From the NCBI RefSeq assembly GCF_019455385.1, contig NZ_JACOFR010000009.1, positions 186,001-250,000 on the forward strand: 64,000 nucleotides of DNA, read 5' to 3'. Made by a program: the position numbers and the translations under genes. Positions 8,267 to 17,742 of the stretch are shown here, in pieces; within the stretch, counting starts at the first letter, position 1; every line of letters starts with the position of its first letter. The notes beneath the pieces were generated by a model that saw nothing but the letters and a program-made list of their open reading frames with translations, was not told the origin of the DNA and ran no database searches. Origin of the DNA: Bradyrhizobium sp. BR 10289. GTDB lineage: Bacteria > Pseudomonadota > Alphaproteobacteria > Rhizobiales > Xanthobacteraceae.

Positions 8267-9353
8267 CCGTGGCAATCGGGACCGGGGCGCAGAGCGCGCG
8301 GCGCGTCGGCGCGGGACGGCGGTTCACGTCGATTGCGATCCCCGTTCTGCTCGTGGTGCTCGTCACCACCGCCATCGTCGCACTGACGGTCGGCGCGGCC
8401 GGCATTCCTTTTTCTCGTTTACCTGCCGCGCTCGGCTTCACGAGCCCTCCGCCTGCCGATGCGATGACGGCGCGCGACCAGCTCGTGCTGTGGTCGATCC
8501 GCATTCCCCGGATCGCGGCGACTGCGATGATTGGCGGCCTCCTGGCCGCCGCCGGCGCGATCATGCAGGGCCTGTTTCGCAATCCGCTCGCTGATCCTGC
8601 GTTGGTCGGCGTCTCCAGCGGCGGCGCGCTGGCGGCCGCAAGCGCGATCGTCTTCACCGATTCGCGCTTCGGCGAGACGCTGCGCGTCCTTCAGACCGAG
8701 CTGCTGCCGCTCGCGGCCTTCGCGGGCTCGCTGGCCACGACCGCGATCCTCTACGGCATCTCCAGCCGCGCCGGGCGCACCTCGATCGCGATCTTCCTGC
8801 TCGCCGGCGTCGCCATCACCGCCATCACCAATGCCGGCATCGGCTTGCTGGTGTTCATCGCCGACGACCGCCAGCTGCGCGACATCACCTTCTGGATGCT
8901 GGGCTCGATGAGCGGGGCGACCTGGACCAAGGCGGCCGTGCTCGCACCGGTCCTCGTGATCGGGGTTGGCGCCTGTGCCTATATAGCGCGCGGCCTCGAC
9001 CTGCTGGTGCTCGGCGAGGCCGATGCCTTCCATGGTGGCGTCGACGTCGAGCGCCTCAAGCGGATCTCGATCGTGATGGTTTCCGCCATGACCGGCGTCG
9101 CGGTGTCGATCAGCGGCGTCATCGGCTTTGTCGGCATCGTCGTGCCGCATCTCTTGCGGCTCGTCATCGGACCTGCGCACCGCCTGCTGCTGCCGGCCTC
9201 GGTGCTGTCAGGCGCCATCCTGATGGTCGGCGCCGACACGCTGGCGCGCACCATCGTGGCGCCCGCAGAAATGCCGATCGGCATTTTGACCGCCGCCGTA
9301 GGCGCGCCGGTCTTTCTGGGCATCCTGCTGCGACAGCGCGGGCTTGCCTCGCT

Positions 9354-9357
<4 letters not shown>
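8263..9357 (+). CDS. hmuU: Haem ABC transporter permease HmuU (FecCD family)
   Basis: 364 residues from the ATG at 8263, which overlaps the hmuT stop as ATGA. An in-frame TTG nine bases earlier is less likely. It has about ten membrane helices of the BtuC/FecCD type, with family landmarks RIPRIAATAMIGGLLAAAGAIMQGLFRNPLADP, GFVGIVVPHLLRLVIGPAHR and GADTLARTIVAPAEMPIGILTAAVGAPVFLGILLR scattered in the usual order (each longer than one motif, described here only as landmarks). It forms the inner-membrane channel for haem with HmuV as ATPase. Its stop overlaps the hmuV start. Confidence 0.93.
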
Positions 9358-10154
<797 letters not shown>

Positions 10155-10163
10155 AGGTAGACT

Positions 10164-10204
10164 CCCTCGCCCCGTTCTTACGGGGAGAGGGCTGGGGTGA
10201 GGGG
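10164..10204. repeat. Dispersed palindromic repeat, family A copy 3
   Basis: Arms 10164-10174 and 10181-10191 (CCCTCGCCCCG and CGGGGAGAGGG, one mismatch, loop TTCTTA) are followed by GGGTGAGGGG. It starts ten bases after the hmuV stop and lies in the gap between convergent genes. Confidence 0.78.
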
Positions 10205-10241
10205 CCTCCCTCCACACGCGAGGCTATCGAGAGACCTGTAC

Positions 10242-10304
10242 CCCCTCACCCGGAATCCGCGCTATGCGCGCATTCCGACCTCTCCCCGCAAGCGGGGAGA
10301 GGTG
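10242..10304. repeat. Dispersed palindromic repeat, family A copy 4 (inverted orientation)
   Basis: CCCCTCACCC opens the unit. A nested GGAAT...ATTCC inverted repeat follows around CGCGC...GCGCG, then a hairpin with arms 10278-10289 and 10292-10303 (ACCTCTCCCCGC and its complement). It is copy 1 in reverse orientation and overlaps the region just beyond the DUF4139 stop codon. Confidence 0.78.
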
Positions 10305-10309
10305 AAGGA

Positions 10310-11995
10310 CTACCCCGCCGGCACGATCACCATGCTCTTGTCCTTCGGCCAGCGGATGCGCCAGGCGAAGTTGATATCCTTGACCTCGCCGGGCTTGGCA
10401 TCGAACGACCATTCCAGCACGCCGCGCTTGTCGCGGATGTTGCTGGCGGTCGGCTGGGTGCTCGACGGCAGCATCTCGACGACGATGTCTTCGCTCTCGC
10501 TGACCGGCAGCTGATCCTCGATCGCGACCTTGATCGGGAAGTCGTGTCCGTTTCGGACGGTCGTCTTGAACGACCGCTCGTCGGTCTTCGATGTCGTCAC
10601 GATCAGGCCGGCCGAACCTTCGTTGCGCTTGAGCACCGCGCGCTCGATTCTGATCTTGTCGTCGGCACCGAAGCCGAGCCGGACGATGTCATCCTTGGCC
10701 GAGGCCGAGAGCCTGCCGCGGCCGACGAAGACGCCGTCGCGATAGATCGCGACCTTGCCCGGCAGCAACGTCGTGTCGTCGGTCTGCTTGAAGCTGGCTT
10801 CGAGGAAGGCGGTGGGGTCCTGCACTGGAGCCGCGCGTACGGCAAGATCAGCGGGCACGCTCATCGAGGCGATGCGCATGCTCTTGGCGCCCTCGGCAGC
10901 GCCGAGGCTGACGCGACCGGGGATCTTGAAGGTGGCCTGGAAGTCGCTGATTTCTGCGGTAGCTTCTTGCTCTTCACCAAAGCTCGTTCCGCTGCCGAAT
11001 TTAAACCGCTGGGCTTGCGCTGACTCCGCGGAGGGTGCCGGCGCCAACGCAGAACGCAAGCGCGCGCTATCCGACATCTGGCCCGCCGCCAATGGCTTCG
11101 GCACCTGCGGGTATTGCGCGACCAGCGAGCCCAGCTCCGGCGCGCTGCCGCCACGACCGATGCGGACGGTCGAGACGCCAAGCGTCACGTTCGACCAATC
11201 TTCGCCGGTCGATTGCGTGACTTCCGCGCGGCGAACCAGCTCCAATTGCGGCTTGCGGTCCTTGGCGCCTGTGTCGAGCCGAGCGTCATACAGCGGTAAC
11301 CAGCGCGCATTGCGCACCGTATAGCTCACGCGCAGCGTCGCTTTCGTCGCTGCTGCCGAAGCGACATCGATACGGACCTCCAGCTTGCGAGCCGGCTTGT
11401 CGGAGCGATCCGCTTCAAGCTGCACGATCTGGCGATCGATCTCGCGCTGCTGTCGCGCCGTGTCGCGGATGGTGGTATCGGCGGCGGCGATTTCCTCGGC
11501 GACGGCGGCAAAGGCTGCGCGCCATTCGGTGATCGGACGCGCTTCACCCTTGTCGCCGAGGCCGGCGGGAGAGGCTTCGGCGAAGCGCTGGGCGAAGTTG
11601 CGCCGGGCGGTCGCCGCATCGATGACACCTTGCAGGTCGGAGCGCTGATCCTTCAGCGCCTCGATGCGCTTGTCGAGCTCGGGCAGGTTGACCGGCGGCG
11701 CCGCGCGCGGCGGCTTGGCATCGATCGTACCGATGGTGAGTTTCGCGCCCGCCTCGCCTTCGACGCGGAGGGAGGACGGATCAAGCGAGAGCGGAAAGTC
11801 CTTCGCGATCAGCGTCGAGTCACCGGAGGCGAGGTCGATCGCGATCACACGCGTGACGGTCGCGCCATCGGGATAAACCGTGACGGTGTCGATGGCCGAT
11901 GTGGCGTCGACGTCGGCGGCCCATGACGGCGAGGCGAATGCCGCGGTCATCAGGACCAGGCCCGTCGTTGCCAAACATCTCGCGGTGATGCGCAT
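10310..11995 (-). CDS. DUF4139 domain-containing protein (mucoidy inhibitor MuiA family)
   Basis: 561 residues. A signal peptide (cleavage near SWA/ADV, residue 26) is followed by an N-terminal DUF4140 domain (about 35-130, with DTVTVYPDGATVTR), a coiled-coil stretch rich in Ala, Arg and Glu (about 110-215) and a C-terminal DUF4139 domain (about 225-561, with SYTVRNARWLPLYDARLD). The family has no established biochemical role. The MuiA name comes from colony mucoidy phenotypes, so an envelope function is likely but unproven. It is monocistronic here and convergent with hmuV. No catalytic motif can be recognised. Confidence 0.82.
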   Translation of the reverse strand: MRITARCLATTGLVLMTAAFASPSWAADVDATSAIDTVTVYPDGATVTRVIAIDLASGDSTLIAKDFPLSLDPSSLRVEGEAGAKLTIGTIDAKPPRAAPPVNLPELDKRIEALKDQRSDLQGVIDAATARRNFAQRFAEASPAGLGDKGEARPITEWRAAFAAVAEEIAAADTTIRDTARQQREIDRQIVQLEADRSDKPARKLEVRIDVASAAATKATLRVSYTVRNARWLPLYDARLDTGAKDRKPQLELVRRAEVTQSTGEDWSNVTLGVSTVRIGRGGSAPELGSLVAQYPQVPKPLAAGQMSDSARLRSALAPAPSAESAQAQRFKFGSGTSFGEEQEATAEISDFQATFKIPGRVSLGAAEGAKSMRIASMSVPADLAVRAAPVQDPTAFLEASFKQTDDTTLLPGKVAIYRDGVFVGRGRLSASAKDDIVRLGFGADDKIRIERAVLKRNEGSAGLIVTTSKTDERSFKTTVRNGHDFPIKVAIEDQLPVSESEDIVVEMLPSSTQPTASNIRDKRGVLEWSFDAKPGEVKDINFAWRIRWPKDKSMVIVPAG

Positions 11996-12161
11996 AAAGT
12001 CCCTCCTGCCGTATCGCCGCGCCGCCAGCCGGACGCGCGATCAAAATGCCTCGCCAACATGGTTGGACGCGGCAGGGAAGGAACTGGTTCGATTGGGGTT
12101 TCCGTGGGGCGCCGCTGCGGCGGCAGCAAGGCTGCAGAACGTATCGTCGTCCCGCGGCGCC

Positions 12162-12782
12162 TCAGACGTGGGTGGGCGCGCCCTGACCGAAGATGCGGCG
12201 AAGCAGGTCGGTCAGGTTCCTGGCGCCGGCCTTCCTCAAAATGCTGGCCCGGTAACCTTCGACCGTGCGCGCACTGAGATGCATGCGGCGGGCGATCTCC
12301 TTATTGGTGAGGCCGGCGGCGAGATGCTCGAGCACGTCGCCTTCGCGCCCCGTCAGCGGTTCGCGGCCGGGCAGCCAGCGCTGCCCGCTCACGCAGGGCT
12401 GGCCGACTTCGTCGATCGCGGCATCGATCCGATCGACGATGTCATGGGTACGGAACGGCTTTTCGATGAAGTCGGTGGCGCCGCTCTTGATGGCGTCGAC
12501 CGCCATGGCGATGCTGCCGTTCGCCGACGTCACCAGCACCGGCGCCATGCAATTCTCCTCACGCAACCGCTTGAGCACCTCGAGAGCGGAGCGATCCGGC
12601 GGCATCTCCAGCAGCACGCAGGCCGGCATCCGCGCCTTGGCTTCCGACAGCAGCGAGGCGCCATCGGCGAAGCAAATCACGTCGTAGGCGCTCTGTTGGA
12701 GCGCCGCCAAAAGTTGTTCGCGGGAGGCGGTGTCGGTGTCAATGACGAATACCTCACCCTTGGAAAGCATGTTTCCCGGCAT
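12162..12782 (-). CDS. FixJ/NarL-type response regulator with degenerate receiver
   Basis: 206 residues. A receiver domain (about 10-125) is joined to a LuxR/FixJ helix-turn-helix (about 140-200, LTGREGDVLEHLAAGLTNKE and the recognition part LSARTVEGYRASI). Aligned by eye to FixJ, the phosphoacceptor Asp is replaced by Glu59 (ACVLLEMPP) and one of the acidic metal-binding residues is Thr (VIDTD instead of VIDDD). The switch Thr85 and Lys108 (EKPF) are kept. It may therefore work without phosphorylation. No histidine kinase is adjacent. It is divergent from an AraC regulator. A start at the internal ATG (12770) is possible. Targets are unknown. Confidence 0.85.
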   Translation of the reverse strand: MPGNMLSKGEVFVIDTDTASREQLLAALQQSAYDVICFADGASLLSEAKARMPACVLLEMPPDRSALEVLKRLREENCMAPVLVTSANGSIAMAVDAIKSGATDFIEKPFRTHDIVDRIDAAIDEVGQPCVSGQRWLPGREPLTGREGDVLEHLAAGLTNKEIARRMHLSARTVEGYRASILRKAGARNLTDLLRRIFGQGAPTHV

Positions 12783-12797
12783 AATCCAGATCCAGCA

Positions 12798-12942
12798 ATG
12801 TAAAGGTCAAATGATGAGAGACGGCCGGGGGCCCACCGCGCCCCGCCGTCTTGAGCACGGCATTCACGCCTGTGCTTCGCTTTCCCTTATGTATGTTCCA
12901 CCCGGTTCCCGGATTTGACCGATCGGGACAGAAACTTTACAT
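12798..12942. promoter_or_regulatory. Divergent regulator intergenic region with an inverted ATGTAAAG pair
   Basis: ATGTAAAG at 12798-12805 and its exact complement CTTTACAT at 12935-12942 stand at the two edges of the region between the FixJ-like gene and the AraC gene. Both are preceded by a G-A context when read outward. They could be matching half-sites for one of the two regulators, or promoter elements. This rests on sequence symmetry alone. Confidence 0.3.
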
Positions 12943-12982
12943 TTCGGGACATCTGCGGGAATGGTCGACAGGAACAGGTCGC

Positions 12983-14020
12983 ATGACCGACCTCATTCGC
13001 AGCGCAGGGTTGAGCTGTTACCCGGAGGTCGCCCGCTCGGTCGGGCTCGACCCCAGGCAGATGATGCGCAAGGTCAGATTGCCGCTGAACGTCCTCGACA
13101 GGCCCGATACGCCCATTGCTGTCACAGCCTTGCGTCGCCTGCTCGAATTGTCGGCAGCGGAGTCCGGGGCCGAAGATTTCGGCCTGCAGCTCGCCGAGCG
13201 CGGCGGGCTGACCAATTTCGGCGCGGTCGGCCTGATCGTGCGCGAGCAGGCAACCGTGGGCGAAGCCATCGAAGCGTTCTCGCGCTTCATCCCTATCCAT
13301 CACGACGGCATGAAGCTCGACATCATCAGGGACAAGCAGACTGTGACCATCAGGCTGCATCTGCGCGGCCGGCGGCCGACTGCACCGCGGCAGTCGATCG
13401 ATATGGCGCTCGGCAGCATCCATCGCATCATCCAGTCGCTGTTCGGCAACGACTGGCGGCCGCAGGAGGTGCATCTGCATTATCCGCCGCCGCACGACCG
13501 CAAGCGCTATCGCGATTTCTACGGCTGCCGCATCACCTTCAATGCCGGGGACGATGCGATCCTGCTGTCGCCGCACGACATGGAGCGCCGGATCCCGAGT
13601 GCGCATCCGCTGATCGCGAGCTACTTACGCAAGCGCATCGAGGCCATCGAGACGCGCCCGGCGAGCTGGGAGAGCAAGGTCGACGAGGTCGTGCGCAGCC
13701 TGCTCGCCACCGGCGACTGCACCGTCGAGCGCGTGGCCGAGCACCTCGCCTGCACCCGCCGCACCATCCACCGGCATCTGGCCGGAGCGGGCACCAGCTT
13801 CTCGGCGATCCTCGACGCCCAACGCGCCGATCTCGTGATCCAGCTGATCGACGATCCCGGCCGGCCGCTGGCGGATATCGCCGCGCAGCTCGGCTTCTCC
13901 GCGCAGAGCGCGATGGCGCGCTGGTTCCGCGGCCGCTTCGGCTGCACCATCACGCAATGGCGCAAGGGCGTGCGGCCGCCGGCAAAGCCGGGCGGCGTGC
14001 CGTCGGCGAGCGCGGCGTGA
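12983..14020 (+). CDS. AraC family transcriptional regulator with arabinose-binding-like N-terminal domain
   Basis: 345 residues from the ATG at 12983. An open frame continues 44 codons upstream, but the family normally starts at the MTDLIRSAGL type sequence, and AGGAACAGG lies just before it. The N-terminal Arabinose_bd-like domain (about 5-190) includes DFGLQLAERGGLTNFGAVG. The C-terminal AraC domain (about 240-335) has two helix-turn-helix units, with VAEHLACTRRTIHRHL and the family end PLADIAAQLGFSAQSAMARW. Relatives such as OruR and GbdR respond to small metabolites, but the ligand here is unknown. It is divergent from the degenerate FixJ-like regulator. Confidence 0.87.
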   Translation: MTDLIRSAGLSCYPEVARSVGLDPRQMMRKVRLPLNVLDRPDTPIAVTALRRLLELSAAESGAEDFGLQLAERGGLTNFGAVGLIVREQATVGEAIEAFSRFIPIHHDGMKLDIIRDKQTVTIRLHLRGRRPTAPRQSIDMALGSIHRIIQSLFGNDWRPQEVHLHYPPPHDRKRYRDFYGCRITFNAGDDAILLSPHDMERRIPSAHPLIASYLRKRIEAIETRPASWESKVDEVVRSLLATGDCTVERVAEHLACTRRTIHRHLAGAGTSFSAILDAQRADLVIQLIDDPGRPLADIAAQLGFSAQSAMARWFRGRFGCTITQWRKGVRPPAKPGGVPSASAA

Positions 14021-14063
14021 AAGCGCGACGCGATCTGGTCCCGGAATGACGGGCGGAGCGAGC

Positions 14064-15416
14064 CTACACCGCCCGGCTATGCAGCTGCTTGCCGGGATCC
14101 AGATGCGCATCGAACGCGGCGGCGACGCTGCGGACCAGGAAGCGCGAGTCGCTTGCGACCGCAAGGCGGTCGCCCTCCAGCCTCACCACGCCGTCCGAGA
14201 TCAGCGGCTTTAGACGCGTCGCCGAACTCAGCATCGCCTCGGGCCGTGCGCCATGGCGCGCGCAGATGTCGCCGAGATCGGCGCTGAACTCGCACATGAT
14301 GCGCTCGATGATGTCGGCGCGCAGCCGGTCGTCATCGGTGAGGCCATAGCCCTTGGCGGTCGCGAGGCGGCCGTCCGCGATGCTCTGCGCATAGGGCCCG
14401 ATTTGCACCTCGTTCTGGACATAGCCCTGCGGCAAATGCCCGATCGCGCTGGCGCCGAAGCCGAGCAGGACCTCGCCCTTGTCGGTGGTGTAGCCCTGGA
14501 AATTGCGCCGCAGCGTGCGATCCTCGAAGGCGATGGCCATGGCATCGTCCGGGCGCGCGAAATGATCGAGCCCGATCTGGACGTAGCCGGCCTCCTTGAG
14601 CGCATTCGCGATTCCGCAGGCCTGGTCGTGCCGCGCAAGGCCGTCGGGCAGGCTCCCCTCGTTGATCATGCGCTGGTGCTTCTTGAAATCAGGCACGTGA
14701 GCGTAGCCGAACACCGAGAAGCGATCGGGTGCGAGTTCGAGCGAACGTCGCACCGTCTCCAGGCACGAGGCGACGGTCTGGTGCGGCAGCCCGTAGATCA
14801 GATCGAAATTGATTCCCTTGATGCCGGCGCGCCTCAGCCTATCGACGACGGCGGCCGTCTGCTCGAAACTCTGCACGCGGTTGATCGCGCGCTGCACGGC
14901 CGGGTCGAAACTCTGCACGCCGAGGCTGGCGCGGTTGACGCCGGCGAGCCGCATCGCCTCGACCATGTCCGATGTCAGTGTCCGCGGATCGATCTCGACC
15001 GCGATCTCGGCCGAGGGCAGCACGAAGAACGAATGGCGCATGGCCGCCATCAATCCGGCAAAGGCCTCCGGCGCCATGATGGTCGGTGTGCCGCCGCCGA
15101 AATGGATGTGCTCGACCTTGATGCGGCGGCCGATGGTCTCGGCAACATGCGCGATCTCGCGGCACAGGGTCCGCTGATAGGACGCGACGAGCTCGTCGCG
15201 GCGGACGATCTGGGTGTGGCAGCCGCAGTACCAGCACATCTCCCGGCAGAACGGCACATGCAGATAAAGGGACGCGCTGGCGCCCGCGGGCAATTCGGAC
15301 AACCACCTCGCGTAGGTATCCGCGTCGACTGCCTTCGAGAAGTGCGGCGCGGTCGGATAGCTCGTGTAGCGCGGCAGACGCTCTTCGCCGTAGCTCGCCG
15401 CGAGATCAGTCCTCAT
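14064..15416 (-). CDS. hemN: Oxygen-independent coproporphyrinogen III oxidase HemN
   Basis: 450 residues from the ATG at 15416. Upstream in-frame codons up to 15515 are rejected because the family begins at LPRYTSYPTAPHF. The radical SAM cluster motif is intact as CREMCWYCGC (CxxxCxxC plus the extra Cys), followed by HFGGGTPT and the SAM-binding region. The C-terminal HemN domain includes GYTTDKGEVLLGFGASAIG. The enzyme converts coproporphyrinogen III to protoporphyrinogen IX without oxygen. A FixK-type box is centred about 92 bases upstream, with TCTAAT (15477-15472) as a plausible -10. This fits induction under low oxygen, as known for hemN genes of Bradyrhizobium. Confidence 0.93.
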   Translation of the reverse strand: MRTDLAASYGEERLPRYTSYPTAPHFSKAVDADTYARWLSELPAGASASLYLHVPFCREMCWYCGCHTQIVRRDELVASYQRTLCREIAHVAETIGRRIKVEHIHFGGGTPTIMAPEAFAGLMAAMRHSFFVLPSAEIAVEIDPRTLTSDMVEAMRLAGVNRASLGVQSFDPAVQRAINRVQSFEQTAAVVDRLRRAGIKGINFDLIYGLPHQTVASCLETVRRSLELAPDRFSVFGYAHVPDFKKHQRMINEGSLPDGLARHDQACGIANALKEAGYVQIGLDHFARPDDAMAIAFEDRTLRRNFQGYTTDKGEVLLGFGASAIGHLPQGYVQNEVQIGPYAQSIADGRLATAKGYGLTDDDRLRADIIERIMCEFSADLGDICARHGARPEAMLSSATRLKPLISDGVVRLEGDRLAVASDSRFLVRSVAAAFDAHLDPGKQLHSRAV

Positions 15417-15501
15417 CTCTTGCCCATTCGTCAATCGATGCCGCGAAGCGGCGCGGCAAATCCCGGATGGCATTAGATTACCCGTTTCCGGACCAACGAC
15501 C

Positions 15502-15515
15502 TTGCGCTCGCTCAA
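15502..15515. promoter_or_regulatory. FixK/FNR-type box shared by hemN and a divergent small gene
   Basis: TTGCGCTCGCTCAA matches the published B. japonicum FixK2 consensus TTG(A/C)-N6-(T/G)CAA on both strands. For the plus strand, GATAAT at 15538-15543 is a five-of-six -10 hexamer. It is placed so that the box is centred 41.5 bases before a start at 15550, the class II activator position. For hemN, TCTAAT puts the box at about -43.5. Confidence 0.75.
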
Positions 15516-15575
15516 AGTCCGAGCGCCCGATTTGGCCGATAATCATGCTTAATCGTTGCTTCCTGGAGATAAGCC

Positions 15576-15782
15576 ATGGCGTCGTTCGCCTTCGCTCTCG
15601 TTCTTTGGCTCACCGGTATTCGCGGCCATATCCCGCGATTCGACGATTTCCGTCCCGTCCCTGCCGCGCCCTCCGTTGGCGCCCATCATCTCGTGCGCGT
15701 GTTGGCCGTCACGGCCGCCGTCTTTGCCGCGCTGTCGCTCGCGGTGTGGGGCACGGTCTGGATTGCGATCCAGTTGCTGTAG
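15576..15782 (+). CDS. Small membrane protein of unknown function, probable FixK target
   Basis: 68 residues with a strong ribosome binding site (CTGGAGATAAG before the ATG). A hydrophobic N-terminus (about 3-14) and a clear transmembrane helix (about 40-66) flank a short polar loop with HIPRFDDFRP and a His-His pair. I do not recognise a named family. It is divergent from hemN, and the shared FixK box with a well-placed -10 predicts expression under low oxygen. It might help membrane respiratory or haem functions in microaerobic conditions, but nothing in the sequence proves this. Confidence 0.7.
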   Translation: MASFAFALVLWLTGIRGHIPRFDDFRPVPAAPSVGAHHLVRVLAVTAAVFAALSLAVWGTVWIAIQLL

Positions 15783-15910
15783 TCCCGATCCGCCCATTCA
15801 AGGTGAACACCGCACAAGGCGGGCCACCGGCCAATCCCGGCTCCGCCCGGTGCGGGAGGAGACGTCTTGGCCCGCGGCCGTTTCAGGACGTCCCGGCGAG
15901 GCGAGGTCCG

Positions 15911-16462
15911 TCAGGTCGTAGCGACAGCTCGGTCGGTCGTCTGCGCGTTTCGCGTCGCAGCCAGCATACCTTCCAGCAGCGCCATAGTCTTGCCGTGACG
16001 GCGCCGGGCAAGACGTTCCTCGCCGATCTTGCGTGCGTGGTCACCGGCGATGAAGGCGTGGATATCCGCGGTCCGGTGAACGCCGCCGCGACTGCCCCAG
16101 GTGCCGTCTTCGACTTCCGTTGGAAAGACCCAGACGCGTGGTGCCACGTCCTCGAAGCTGTTGCCTTCCGCACGAACGACGGCGTCCGTGACATCCTTCA
16201 CGAGCGCCTTGCGCGACGCATCCGTATATTGTCCCTCGGGAACGGAAGGCACGATCCGATAGCGCGGCTTCTGTGATCGGGCGCCGGCGACGAAAACGGC
16301 GGCGGGCCGATGCAGAAAGACGACGGTGACGCCTTGCGCCACCGGATTTGCGGGATCAAAGCCCTCGTGCCCGATCAGGATATCGCCGAGCTCCTTAACC
16401 AGTCGCGCCTCTGCCTCCGGCTTCAAGGCTCCTTCGGGAATTGTCAGATCGATCATTGGCAT
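15911..16462 (-). CDS. Tautomerase family protein (tandem 4-OT-like domain)
   Basis: 183 residues starting Met-Pro (MPMIDLTIPEGAL), which exposes the catalytic Pro1 used by 4-oxalocrotonate tautomerase relatives once Met is removed. Two beta-alpha-beta units can be followed (about 1-60 and 65-125), the second with SRKALVKDVTDAVVRAEG. The C-terminal 50 residues form a basic extension beyond the usual fold. The substrate cannot be predicted. It sits directly downstream of, and on the same strand as, the GlxA-type regulator, which may control it. Confidence 0.75.
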   Translation of the reverse strand: MPMIDLTIPEGALKPEAEARLVKELGDILIGHEGFDPANPVAQGVTVVFLHRPAAVFVAGARSQKPRYRIVPSVPEGQYTDASRKALVKDVTDAVVRAEGNSFEDVAPRVWVFPTEVEDGTWGSRGGVHRTADIHAFIAGDHARKIGEERLARRRHGKTMALLEGMLAATRNAQTTDRAVATT

Positions 16463-16583
16463 GGTTGAGCCCTTTGTCCTTTCGCAGCGCCGGGGGTCCG
16501 GCGCCTGCGATCAGTTCTAGGTCTCGACGGCTTGCGGGCGGCAGAGGCAATATCGCCATTATCGAAGGCATTTCGGACAAGCC

Positions 16584-17594
16584 TCAGGCTGCCAAGGCCG
16601 CTCCCCGCCGGCGGCGTGAAAAGCGCCGCTGGTATTCGCCGGGCGAGAGGCCGGTTTCGCGCCTGAACAGACGCCGAAACGTCGAAAGATCGCCATAACC
16701 GACGCGCTGGCTCACGGCGTCCATCGTCAGCTCCCTGTTTTCCAGAAGCCGTTTGGCGACGTCGATCCGCAGGGTCTGCAGGTAATGCAGCGGCGCCTTG
16801 CCCGTGGCCCGCTTGAAGCGCCGGTTCAGGGTCCGCTCGCTGACGGCCAGCTGACGCGCGAGTTCGCCAAGGCTGAAGCCGCGCTGGAGCGACTTTTCCA
16901 TCCAGCGCTGGGCGCGCGCCACGAGCGGATCGGAGTGCGGCTCCTCCTGCCTGCTCGCATAGGAGGACTGGGCGACACGATTGCTGTCGATCAGCATCAG
17001 CTTGCCGGTTTCCGCAGCGATCTCCGCGCCAACGAGCTTCTGGACGATGCGCAGCGCCAGATTGAGCGCGCTCGTCACGGCTCCGCTACAGATGATGCCG
17101 TCCTGCTCCGTGATGATGTCGTTGATCCGAAGCTCGATACCGGGATAACGGCGCTCGAACGTCTTGCCCTTCGCCCAATGCGTCGTGGCCACCGAGCCGT
17201 CGAGGAGGCCCGCCTCGGCCAGGAGGAAACTGCCCGTGCAATAGGACGCCAGCAGTACGCCGCGCCGGTGTTGCCGCCGCAGGGCGGCAAGCAGCGGCGT
17301 GACTACCTCCTTCCTTTGCAGGAAGCGTTCGACGTCCGGAACAAAGGGACCCGGCACGATCAGGGCATCTGCCGGCGAGCGAGTGCTGATCGCCCCATCA
17401 ACATCGATGAGCTGGCCCGACGCCGTCCGAACGGCCTTGCCGTCCAGGGATTCGATGCGCCATTGCAGGGGTGAGATCTTGCCCGGTGCGCGATGGCTCG
17501 CGGCAATCCAGTTTGCGGCGGTAAAAACGTCGACCACGCCAGCGACGCTGGAGGCGAGAATCCCTTCATAGACCCAGATCCTGACCACCGGCAT
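16584..17594 (-). CDS. GlxA-type AraC family regulator (DJ-1/PfpI domain plus AraC HTH)
   Basis: 336 residues from the ATG at 17594. The open frame extends 90 codons further upstream but overlaps the GNAT gene and has non-protein-like composition there. The N-terminal DJ-1/PfpI amidotransferase-like domain (about 1-190) keeps the nucleophile-elbow Cys in LASYCTGSFLLAEAGLLDG. The C-terminal AraC domain (about 225-325) shows LARQLAVSERTLNRRFKRAT and the closing VGYGDLSTFRRLFRRETGLSP. Such regulators sense small metabolites through the DJ-1 domain. The ligand is unknown. The tautomerase gene follows on the same strand about 120 bases downstream. Confidence 0.85.
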   Translation of the reverse strand: MPVVRIWVYEGILASSVAGVVDVFTAANWIAASHRAPGKISPLQWRIESLDGKAVRTASGQLIDVDGAISTRSPADALIVPGPFVPDVERFLQRKEVVTPLLAALRRQHRRGVLLASYCTGSFLLAEAGLLDGSVATTHWAKGKTFERRYPGIELRINDIITEQDGIICSGAVTSALNLALRIVQKLVGAEIAAETGKLMLIDSNRVAQSSYASRQEEPHSDPLVARAQRWMEKSLQRGFSLGELARQLAVSERTLNRRFKRATGKAPLHYLQTLRIDVAKRLLENRELTMDAVSQRVGYGDLSTFRRLFRRETGLSPGEYQRRFSRRRRGAALAA

Positions 17595-17742
17595 TGTGAT
17601 GTCCGATTTCACCCTCGACGAGGCAATACTGCCACCCGGGCTCCGCAGCGGCAAGCCGGCGACCTGCCGGCAGATCAGGCCGGTCCGCATGGAGTGCGCG
17701 GGCGTGATATACCGAGAGAACGCAAGAGCGCGCCGCAGCGGG

